A stretch of DNA of 12,011 nt from Rhodoferax sp. Lineage in GTDB: Bacteria; Pseudomonadota; Gammaproteobacteria; Burkholderiales; Burkholderiaceae_C. A model generated the notes under the pieces. It was given only the letters and a program-made list of their open reading frames with translations, made no database searches and was not told the origin of the DNA. This document shows positions 6,328 to 12,011 of the stretch, in pieces. The stretch is from positions 1-12,011 of the forward strand of contig JAIPDA010000054.1 in the NCBI GenBank assembly GCA_021737905.1, read 5' to 3'. Every line of letters begins with the position of its first letter. Position 1 is the first letter of the stretch. The translations under genes were made by a program, and so were the position numbers.

Positions 6328-7347
6328 ATGATTCGTCCCGGCAGCGACCCTGCGGCAATCGCCGAAGCGGCCCAGCGCATTCGCGCCGGTGAGCTGGTCG
6401 GCTTTCCGACCGAAACGGTGTACGGCCTGGGCGCCGATGCGTCGAACGACGCCGCCGTGGCGCTGATCTTTGCCGCCAAGGGCCGGCCGTCTGACCATCC
6501 GCTGATCGTGCACGTGGCCAGCGCCGCGCAAGTGGCCGACTACGCGAGCGAGGTGCCGGACTTTGCCGCGAGACTGATGGCGGCCTTCTGGCCCGGGCCG
6601 CTGACTTTGATTTTGCCGCGCCGCGACGGCGTGGCGGCCGCTGCCGCCGGCGGGCAGCATTCGATCGGCCTGCGCTGCCCCGCGCACCCGGTGGCGCTGG
6701 CGCTGCTGCAAGCCTGCGGCACCGGCCTGGCCGGCCCCAGCGCCAACCGCTTTGGCCGTGTCAGCCCGACCACTGCGCAGCATGTTCAGGAAGAGCTAGG
6801 TGAAGATTTGCTGGTGCTCGACGGCGGGCCGTGCACCGTCGGCATCGAGTCAACCATCGTCGATTGCACCCGCGGCCAACCCGTGCTGCTGCGCCCTGGC
6901 GTGTTGACGTGCGCGCAACTGGAAGCCGCTTGCGGCCAGCCCGTGCTGGACAAAGACGCACGGTCGGCAGTGGCCGCACCGCGCGCGTCGGGCATGCTCG
7001 AATCGCACTACGCACCGAACGCCCGCGTGCGGCTGATGGATGCCAAGGGGCTGCAAACGGGGCTCGACACGCTGGACTCCAAAGCTAAGGGCCCAGCTGC
7101 GCGCACTGGCACAGTTGCTGTTTACGCACGCAGTCCGCTGCGCATGAACACCAACATCCTGCACAAGCGCATGCCTGAAGATGCAGCTTTGGCGGCGCAG
7201 CAGCTTTTTGCAGTGCTGCGTGAACTTGATGCCACGGCCGTCTCAGAGATCTGGGTGCAAATACCGCCGGATGCCCCCGAATGGGACGGCGTGCGCGACC
7301 GCCTGAATCGGGCAGCAGCAGATGGATCCCCGCCTACGCGAGGATGA
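6328..7347 (+). CDS. sua5: L-threonylcarbamoyladenylate synthase, long Sua5 form
   Basis: This enzyme makes threonylcarbamoyl-AMP from threonine, bicarbonate and ATP, the first step of t6A modification at A37 of ANN-decoding tRNAs. An N-terminal YrdC domain (about 5-195) carries FPTETVYGLGADA (26-38), KGRPSDHPL (51-59), GPSANRFGRVSPTTAQHV (136-153), IESTIVD (173-179) and LLRPG (187-191). The linker SGMLESHYAPNARVRL (221-236) leads to the C-terminal Sua5 domain ending DRLNRAAA (about 324-331). GGAAGG at 6315-6320 is a good ribosome site for ATG 6328, which directly follows the purK stop. The last eight codons (DGSPPTRG) and the TGA lie inside a dispersed repeat, so the natural C-terminus was probably replaced on insertion. 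Catalytic residues are unaffected. Confidence 0.95.
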   Translation: MIRPGSDPAAIAEAAQRIRAGELVGFPTETVYGLGADASNDAAVALIFAAKGRPSDHPLIVHVASAAQVADYASEVPDFAARLMAAFWPGPLTLILPRRDGVAAAAAGGQHSIGLRCPAHPVALALLQACGTGLAGPSANRFGRVSPTTAQHVQEELGEDLLVLDGGPCTVGIESTIVDCTRGQPVLLRPGVLTCAQLEAACGQPVLDKDARSAVAAPRASGMLESHYAPNARVRLMDAKGLQTGLDTLDSKAKGPAARTGTVAVYARSPLRMNTNILHKRMPEDAALAAQQLFAVLRELDATAVSEIWVQIPPDAPEWDGVRDRLNRAAADGSPPTRG

Positions 7348-7412
7348 CGAAGGAAAGGGTCATTCCTCCGCAGAGCCTGCCCTCGACCTGATCGGGGCAG
7401 GAATCCATCCCC
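7321..7412. repeat. dispersed palindromic repeat, copy 2, paired inverted units
   Basis: The left unit (GATGGATCCCCGCCTACGCG and following, 7321-7350) is the same element as at 61-114. A second unit in inverted orientation ends at 7412 with GGCAGGAATCCATCCCC, the complement of GGGGATGGATTCCTGCC. Inner arms GAGGATGAC (7340-7348) and GTCATTCCTC (7359-7368) are also complementary with one bulge. The whole forms a palindrome of about 92 bases spanning the gap between the convergent sua5 and oxidoreductase genes. It may act as a terminator for both, though it has no T-run. I cannot tell whether it is mobile. Confidence 0.7.
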
Positions 7413-7430
7413 TGCGCCCTGCGCCCAGTT

Positions 7431-8432
7431 TCAAACGACTTCCAGCGCAGGGGCCTGCGCCACTTCTGCCGTGATCTCGTAAGAGCGCAGCCGTGCCGTG
7501 TGCTCAAAGATCTGGCCGGCGATCATCAACTCGTCTGCGCCTGTGCGATCGATAAAAGCGTTCATCTCGCGCCGCACGGTGTCGGGTGAGCCGATCGCGT
7601 AGCTTTGGCGCACGCTGTCCAGCAGCGCATGCTCTTGCGGGCCGATGTGCTGTAAATAATCAGCACGCGGCGGCGGTAACTTGGCAGGTCGTCCGCTGCG
7701 CAGGTTGATGAATGCCTGCTGCTGCGAGGTCACCAGCACACGCGCTTCTTCATCGGTGTCGGCGGCAAACACATTGAAGCCGAGCATCACGTAGGGCTTG
7801 GCCAGCCGCGCTGAGGGCTGAAAACGCGCGCGGTAAATCTCGATGGCCTGCATCATTTGCGCGGGTGCAAAGTGCGATGCAAACGCAAAAGGCAGGCCCA
7901 GGTGCGCGGCCAGCTGCGCGCCGAACAAGCTGGAGCCGAGTATCCACATCGGCACTTTCAGCCCCGTGCCCGGCACAGCACGCACCGGCTGGCGTGGCTC
8001 GTCAGAAAAATAGTCCATCAACTCCATCACATCTTGCGGGAAGTCGTCCGAATCTGACGCCAGGTTGCGGCGCAGGGCGCGGGCGGTGATCTGGTCAGAA
8101 CCCGGCGCGCGGCCCAGCCCCAGGTCAATGCGGCCCGGAAACAGCGACTCGAGCGTGCCGAACTGCTCGGCAATCACCAGCGGCGAATGGTTGGGCAGCA
8201 TGATGCCGCCGGCGCCCACGCGAATGCTGCGCGTGCCGCCCGCCACATGGGCCATCAACACCGAGGTGGCTGCGCTGGAGATGCCGGGCATACCGTGGTG
8301 CTCGGCCAGCCAGTAGCGCTTGAAACCGCAGCGCTCGGCGAGTTGCGCCAGGCTCAGCGTGTTGCGAAACGACTGCGCAGCATCGCTGCCTTGGGCAATC
8401 GGGGCCAGGTCGAGGACGGAAAGTGGAATCAT
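7431..8432 (-). CDS. LLM-class flavin-dependent oxidoreductase (YhbW-like)
   Basis: This is a cytosolic protein of 333 residues with the bacterial-luciferase TIM-barrel fold, expected to bind reduced FMN; its substrate is not known. It matches the group containing E. coli YhbW. Typical segments are MIPLSVLDLAPIAQG (1-15), YWLAEHHGMPGISSAATSVL (40-59), IRVGAGGIMLPNHSPLVIAE (70-89), FPGRIDLGLGRAPGSD (98-113) and WILGSSLFGAQLAAHLGLPF with FASHFAP in the middle. A domain-level label is safe, an enzyme name is not. The start overlaps the stop of the preceding transporter gene (ATGA), so it is the last gene of a dacB-SemiSWEET-oxidoreductase operon. No separate promoter is evident. Confidence 0.9.
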   Translation of the reverse strand: MIPLSVLDLAPIAQGSDAAQSFRNTLSLAQLAERCGFKRYWLAEHHGMPGISSAATSVLMAHVAGGTRSIRVGAGGIMLPNHSPLVIAEQFGTLESLFPGRIDLGLGRAPGSDQITARALRRNLASDSDDFPQDVMELMDYFSDEPRQPVRAVPGTGLKVPMWILGSSLFGAQLAAHLGLPFAFASHFAPAQMMQAIEIYRARFQPSARLAKPYVMLGFNVFAADTDEEARVLVTSQQQAFINLRSGRPAKLPPPRADYLQHIGPQEHALLDSVRQSYAIGSPDTVRREMNAFIDRTGADELMIAGQIFEHTARLRSYEITAEVAQAPALEVV

Positions 8433-8728
8433 GGTTTAGCCTGGGGTAGTTGCGCCGGCCGGCTGTAGACCAGCTTCATCACCAAAATAGCCAGCGCCAG
8501 CACCAGGGTGACCGCGTTGGCAAGAATCAGTGGCATGGTACCCAGATTAAATCCGTACACCAGCCAGCAAACAATGCCGGTCGTCAGCACGCTGTACATG
8601 CCCAGCGAAATACCGCTGACGTCTTTGCTCCGGTAGGTGTGCCAGGCTTGCGGCGCAAAGCTCAAAGTGGTCAGCACAGCGGCGGCATAACCGATCAGCT
8701 CGTAGGCGGCGGGTGAGAGGTTCAGCAT
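8429..8728 (-). CDS. SemiSWEET-like PQ-loop transporter
   Basis: This is a small inner-membrane protein of 99 residues with three predicted helices (about 9-27, 42-60 and 67-86). That is half of a SWEET carrier, so it would work as a homodimer. SemiSWEETs carry sugars by facilitated diffusion. The PQ-loop motif is SFAPQAW (23-29), followed by the family-like RSKDVSGISLGMYSVLTTG (33-51) and WLVYGFNLGTMPLILANAVT. I chose ATG 8728 over an in-frame ATG eight codons upstream, because it shares its A with the dacB stop (TGATG), a standard reinitiation arrangement, and begins where the family begins. Its stop overlaps the following oxidoreductase start by four bases. The substrate cannot be read from sequence. 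Confidence 0.85.
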   Translation of the reverse strand: MLNLSPAAYELIGYAAAVLTTLSFAPQAWHTYRSKDVSGISLGMYSVLTTGIVCWLVYGFNLGTMPLILANAVTLVLALAILVMKLVYSRPAQLPQAKP

Positions 8729-10254
8729 CAGGGGCGGTCCAGTACAGTCCATTCAATGAGTCGGTCCAGCGCGGGGCGGGCTGCGCTGGCGTTGGGGTGG
8801 TTGATCATGCCGATGACCACATAGCGCTTGCCGCTTTTGCCGTCAGCGTAGCCGGCCACGGCACTGACGTCTCGCAACGAACCGGTCTTGATTTGAGCAC
8901 GTCCGGCTGCGCCCGGGGCGCGCTCGCGCAACCGGCCGTCAGCGCCCACCACGGGCAGCGATTCAGCCAGCGTCGAAGCCAAAGGGCTTTGCGCTGCGTG
9001 CTGCAGCAGCGCTGCCAGGCTGCTGGCGCTGATGCGCTCAATACGGCTCAGGCCGGAGCCGTTGTCCATCACGGGGGCCGTCGCTGCCGGCAAGGTTTTT
9101 CGCCACCAGGCTTGCAGTGCTTCACGACCCGCCTCCAGCGTGCCGGCCGGTGTGGCTGCAAGTTGGCCGAACAGGCCCAAACTCAAAAAAAGGTGCTGGG
9201 CCATCACGTTATTTGAAAACTGGTTCACGTCCCGCACGATGTCCAGCAGCGGCAATGAGGGCGAGTCCAGGCGCAGCGGTGCCGTCTTGCCCGACAAAGT
9301 GCCGCGGCTGCGCAGCATGGCCAACTCCGCGCTGGTGGCTTCGCGCACACGGCCGGTCAGCGCGCCGCCGAGCTGTCGCCAAGAGCCCTCGATGGCGCGC
9401 GCTGCGTAGCTGGCCGGCTCGGCGTAAGCGCTGGGCCAGACCAGCTCGCCGCAGCCACTGGCGTAAGTGCCGGCAAATTTGACCTGCGTCGGGTTATCGA
9501 TGCTGGCGCGCAGATCACCGCGCCAGTCAGCGCAACGCGCCCCCCGCAGCAGTGGCACGCTGGCATCGACCTGCACGCCGGCCAGCGGCGGCTCTGCACG
9601 CACCAGGGCCCGGCCCAGTGCGGGGTCGGGCGTGAAGGTCATGACCAGGGACTTGAAATTGATCAGCAGCGCATCGGGCTGCGTGTTGTACGGCCGCAGT
9701 GGCTCACCGTCAAAGGCGGCGGCATCGGCCTTGGCATCGCTGAAGGCGCTGCGGTCCAGCACGATGTCGCCTTTGATGGCCCGCACGCCGCTGCTGTGAA
9801 CATGGCCGATCAGCGCCTGCAGACGTTCCACCACAAGTTTGGGGTCGCCGCCGCCACGCACCACCATGTTGCCCTCGAGCAGACCGTCATTGATGCGGCC
9901 GTCCATGATGACGCGCGTCTGCCAGCGAAAGTCCGGGCCCAGCGCATCCAGCGCGGCGTAGGTGGTCACCAGTTTGATGGTCGAGGCCGGGTTCATGACC
10001 TCACTGGCGCGGTGGCTTAAACGCGGCGCACGCTGGCCGCTGACATCGACCACCAGCAGGGCGACAGCACTGGCCGGCACCTGGGCCTGGGCCAACGCTT
10101 TGTCAACGGCTGCCGGCCAACGCGGCTTGGCAGCCCGGGGGGATGGATTGGCGCCGGCGGCGCCGGCCAGCAGTGCCAGCGCTGCCACGGCCCACAGCGT
10201 CCGGCACCGCTTCAGAGGGTGAGCCCAGGGTCGCTGTGGAAGTGCAAAAAACAT
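8728..10254 (-). CDS. dacB: D-alanyl-D-alanine carboxypeptidase/endopeptidase (PBP4, family S13)
   Basis: This periplasmic serine peptidase trims peptidoglycan stem peptides and cuts cross-links. The 508 residues begin with a basic N-terminus and the hydrophobic signal WAVAALALLAGAAGA (21-35). The three penicillin-binding motifs are intact: STIK (91-94, nucleophile Ser91 and Lys94), SNN (347-349) and KTGS (456-459). The long insert between motifs one and two is the usual PBP4 arrangement. Other landmarks are VVRGGGDPKL (131-140) and DNGSGLSRIERIS (397-409). The start at 10254 sits directly on the signal peptide. It has no Shine-Dalgarno but has GATAAT ending six bases upstream, which suggests a leaderless mRNA. 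It is first in a minus-strand operon with the SemiSWEET and oxidoreductase genes. Confidence 0.95.
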   Translation of the reverse strand: MFFALPQRPWAHPLKRCRTLWAVAALALLAGAAGANPSPRAAKPRWPAAVDKALAQAQVPASAVALLVVDVSGQRAPRLSHRASEVMNPASTIKLVTTYAALDALGPDFRWQTRVIMDGRINDGLLEGNMVVRGGGDPKLVVERLQALIGHVHSSGVRAIKGDIVLDRSAFSDAKADAAAFDGEPLRPYNTQPDALLINFKSLVMTFTPDPALGRALVRAEPPLAGVQVDASVPLLRGARCADWRGDLRASIDNPTQVKFAGTYASGCGELVWPSAYAEPASYAARAIEGSWRQLGGALTGRVREATSAELAMLRSRGTLSGKTAPLRLDSPSLPLLDIVRDVNQFSNNVMAQHLFLSLGLFGQLAATPAGTLEAGREALQAWWRKTLPAATAPVMDNGSGLSRIERISASSLAALLQHAAQSPLASTLAESLPVVGADGRLRERAPGAAGRAQIKTGSLRDVSAVAGYADGKSGKRYVVIGMINHPNASAARPALDRLIEWTVLDRP

Positions 10255-10294
10255 GGCCGGATTATCGCGGCTGTCTTGACCGGATAATCCCCGC
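10255..10294. promoter_or_regulatory. mirror-symmetric divergent promoter, dacB / tsaB
   Basis: The octamer GATAATCC occurs on the plus strand at 10283-10290 and on the minus strand at 10266-10259, forming an inverted repeat with a 16-base spacer. Each copy stands exactly four bases before an ATG (tsaB 10295, dacB 10254). GATAAT matches five of six bases of a -10 box and would place transcription starts at or next to the start codons. Each promoter's -35 zone lies on the other's -10 box. The alternative is an operator palindrome for one regulator of both genes. Confidence 0.6.
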
Positions 10295-11095
10295 ATGCAC
10301 AGCGCCGTCCCCTTTATGGCAGATACAGCACCCACCGGGGCTGGCGCAGCCACGGGCCGCTGGCTGGCGTTTGACACCAGCACCGAGCGCATGTCAATCG
10401 CGGTGTGCGATGGTGAGCGCCTGTGGCAGCACGAGTCAGCCGGTGCAGCGCTGACCTCCACCACCTTGATCCCGGCCCTGATGCAGATGCTCGATGTCGC
10501 CGGCCTGCGCCTGAACCAACTCGACGCCATCGCCTTCGGCCGGGGCCCCGGCTCTTTCACCGGCCTGCGCACAGCTTGCGCCGTGGCCCAGGGCCTGGCG
10601 CTGGGAGCGGGTGTGCCGGTGCTGCCGGTAGACACTTTGGCAGCGCTGGCCGAAGAAGCACGCTTTGCGTGGCTCAAGATGCATCCGCAGACCGCGCTAC
10701 CGCAGCAACTGAGCGCCATGCTCGATGCGCGCATGAACGAAATCTATGTGCAGCACTTCTGCTTGAACGGTAGCGACTACCAGCCGCTTGCGCCCTGCAC
10801 ACTGGTGCCGCCGCAAGGCCTTGCAGAAGCTTGGCTGAGCGACCCAAGCCGGCTGCTGACAGGCAATGTGTTCGAGGTCTATGCCGACCGGCTGCCCGCT
10901 TTGCCAGCCGGCTGCACAGTTCTACCCGCCTTGCCCACGGCCGCCGCGATGCTGCGGCTGGCACCCGCGCTGATGGCCGCCGGCGCGGCCCGCCCGCCCG
11001 AGCAGGCTTTGCCGCTTTATGTGCGCGACAAAGTGGCCCAAACCACCGATGAACGCGCCCAGGTTCAACGCGCGGCCCTGGCCGCTGCCCAATAA
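10295..11095 (+). CDS. tsaB: tRNA threonylcarbamoyladenosine biosynthesis protein TsaB
   Basis: TsaB is the inactive Kae1-like partner that holds TsaD and TsaE in the complex that transfers the threonylcarbamoyl group made by Sua5/TsaC to tRNA A37. The 266 residues show LAFDTSTERMSIAV (24-37), the hallmark GRGPGSFTGLR (82-92), LPVDTLAAL after it, and the C-terminal PLYVRDKVAQTT (240-251) typical of proteobacterial TsaB. The ATG at 10295 gives about 20 residues before the fold begins; ATG 10316 is an alternative. I prefer 10295 because it is the exact mirror partner of the dacB start around the shared promoter. Neither start has a Shine-Dalgarno. It is followed after six bases by rimI. Confidence 0.93.
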   Translation: MHSAVPFMADTAPTGAGAATGRWLAFDTSTERMSIAVCDGERLWQHESAGAALTSTTLIPALMQMLDVAGLRLNQLDAIAFGRGPGSFTGLRTACAVAQGLALGAGVPVLPVDTLAALAEEARFAWLKMHPQTALPQQLSAMLDARMNEIYVQHFCLNGSDYQPLAPCTLVPPQGLAEAWLSDPSRLLTGNVFEVYADRLPALPAGCTVLPALPTAAAMLRLAPALMAAGAARPPEQALPLYVRDKVAQTTDERAQVQRAALAAAQ

Positions 11096-11101
11096 TTCGC
11101 C

Positions 11102-11593
11102 ATGAGTGCACTGCCCCAGCTTCCTTCAGTGCGACTCGAAACCATGACCGCGCCCTGGTTGGACAAAGTCGCGCGCATCGAAAAAAGTATTTACGCCCAC
11201 CCCTGGTTAGAAGGCAACTTCGCCGACTCGCTGCAAGCCGGCTACCCGGCGCAGATGCTGCTGGCCGGTGTAACGCCGGGGCAGAGCGAGCTGATAGGCT
11301 ACTTTGTGGCCATGAAAGGCGTTGACGAAGTGCACCTGCTCAACATCACAGTGGCCAAGGCTTACCAGGGCCAGGGCTTTGCCCGTTTGATGCTGGACGC
11401 ACTGTGCCTGTGGTCAAGAGGTCAAAACGCCCAATGGCTGTGGCTGGAGGTGCGCATCAGCAACACCCATGCACAACAGGTCTACGAACACTACGGCTTT
11501 CACCAGGTTGGCACACGCCGCAACTACTACCCGCTCAGCGCCTTCCAGCGTGAAGATGCGGTGGTGATGAGCAAACCCTTGAGCCCCGCATGA
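11102..11593 (+). CDS. rimI: ribosomal-protein alanine N-acetyltransferase RimI
   Basis: This is a GNAT-fold enzyme using acetyl-CoA to acetylate N-terminal amines; in E. coli RimI modifies ribosomal protein bS18. The 163 residues contain the substrate-side PWLEGNFADSL (34-44), strand and CoA loop HLLNITVAKAYQGQGFARLM (78-97, pyrophosphate loop QGQGFA), LEVRISNTHAQQVYEHYGF (115-133) and the RimI-type end VGTRRNYYP...EDAVVMSK. Neighbourhood supports the name: tsaB-rimI is a conserved pair in proteobacteria. The start is six bases after the tsaB stop; AATAAT spanning that stop, five bases before the ATG, resembles a -10 box but is probably coincidental. Substrate identity is inferred from family and context. 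Confidence 0.92.
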   Translation: MSALPQLPSVRLETMTAPWLDKVARIEKSIYAHPWLEGNFADSLQAGYPAQMLLAGVTPGQSELIGYFVAMKGVDEVHLLNITVAKAYQGQGFARLMLDALCLWSRGQNAQWLWLEVRISNTHAQQVYEHYGFHQVGTRRNYYPLSAFQREDAVVMSKPLSPA

Positions 11594-11630
11594 CAGCCCG
11601 CGCAGCATCCCGCCCGCAGAAAGCCAGCGC

Positions 11631-12011
11631 ATGAGCCTGGAGCTGGACAAACGCCAGCGCGCCATGCTGCGCGAAATGGGCATACGCCTGTGGCAGCCAC
11701 CCGGCGCAGCCTCAGAAGCAGCCGCCCCGCCCCACGCGGCTGATGTGCGACCGGCCGCACCTCCGCCAGCACCCACACCTTCCGTTGTAACGGCCCCAAG
11801 CGGGGGCACTGCGCAGGGTGCGCCCAGTGCGACCGGCAGTGTGTGGACTCTGGGCGCTGCACGCGCCGTGTACGAACCCGCAGCCGGCGCTTCGGCGCGC
11901 TGGCTGCTGCTGATTGAAACGCCGGCCGACAGCGCTGCGGCCGATCCTTTGGCCGGGGACACAGGCAAGCTGCTGGACAACATGCTGCGCGCTGCGGGCC
12001 TGCCGAACAGC
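11631..12011 (+). CDS. uracil-DNA glycosylase family 4-like protein, N-terminal part (runs off window)
   Basis: The first 127 codons are present; the gene continues past the right edge. The opening MSLELDKRQRAMLREMGIRLW (1-21) matches the start of the UDG-like proteins that follow rimI in Burkholderiales. A low-complexity Ala/Pro-rich linker follows (about 23-70), then the start of the glycosylase fold, RWLLLIETPADSAAADPLAG (90-109) and TGKLLDNMLRAAGL (111-124). In canonical family 4 enzymes this region carries GEAPG and PFVGxAGxLL. Here they read IETPA and PLAGDTGKLL, so the first catalytic motif is largely gone while the fold landmark LLDNML remains. AGAAAG at 11618-11623 is a possible ribosome site. 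It is probably third in the tsaB-rimI operon, 37 bases after rimI. Activity is doubtful. Confidence 0.75.
   Translation, partial: MSLELDKRQRAMLREMGIRLWQPPGAASEAAAPPHAADVRPAAPPPAPTPSVVTAPSGGTAQGAPSATGSVWTLGAARAVYEPAAGASARWLLLIETPADSAAADPLAGDTGKLLDNMLRAAGLPNS

Noticed and set aside
10139..10160. GGGATGGATT string in dacB resembling the start of the dispersed repeat
   Set aside because: Only about ten bases agree; the following bases encode the normal dacB N-terminal region and lack the CCTACGC core.
10255..10734. N-terminal extension of dacB into the tsaB region
   Set aside because: It is antisense to tsaB and would bury the signal peptide; ATG 10254 sits directly on the signal peptide.

Overview
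The window looks like core chromosome of a high-GC Gram-negative betaproteobacterium, most likely Burkholderiales and probably Comamonadaceae (Polaromonas/Rhodoferax-like). That placement rests on the gene set (class II aldolase followed by purC, purE-purK-sua5, tsaB-rimI-UDG-like), on the protein style, on outer-membrane barrels ending in Phe, and on a short dispersed palindromic repeat. It is inference: no marker RNA is present. I see no phage, IS, integron, CRISPR or defence genes, and no convincing undescribed multi-gene system. The points of interest are small-scale.

Left part (1-2554): a 334-base leader region holds a dispersed repeat (61-114), a nested hairpin (164-201) and a weak promoter. 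It is followed by fba (fructose-bisphosphate aldolase) and purC (SAICAR synthase), five bases apart and probably one transcript. That transcript ends at a perfect 21-bp-stem terminator (2331-2378), placed to serve both strands. Between it and the next gene lie what looks like the 3' tail of a lost outer-membrane barrel gene (2413-2481, minus) and the torF terminator.

Middle part (2555-7430): two minus-strand genes, a TorF-family outer-membrane porin with lower GC than its neighbours and a CnoX/YbbN-type thioredoxin-TPR chaperone, sit between purC and a tight plus-strand operon. That operon is purE-purK-sua5, with a 4-base overlap and then direct abutment. The purine enzymes make AIR to CAIR (PurK, PurE) and then SAICAR (PurC). 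Sua5 makes threonylcarbamoyl-AMP for tRNA t6A. The last codons and the stop of sua5 come from a second copy of the dispersed repeat, which also fills the convergent gap to the next gene.

Right part (7431-12011): a minus-strand operon with overlapping ends (dacB/PBP4, a SemiSWEET-like three-helix transporter and a YhbW-type flavin oxidoreductase) diverges from a plus-strand operon tsaB-rimI-UDG-like. The 40-base divergent gap is a mirror-symmetric promoter: each strand has GATAATCC exactly four bases before its ATG, which suggests that both dacB and tsaB are read from leaderless mRNAs. TsaB works with the Sua5 product in t6A synthesis, so two steps of that pathway are encoded about 3 kb apart in separate operons. 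The UDG-like gene runs off the right edge and has lost much of the family's N-terminal catalytic motif.
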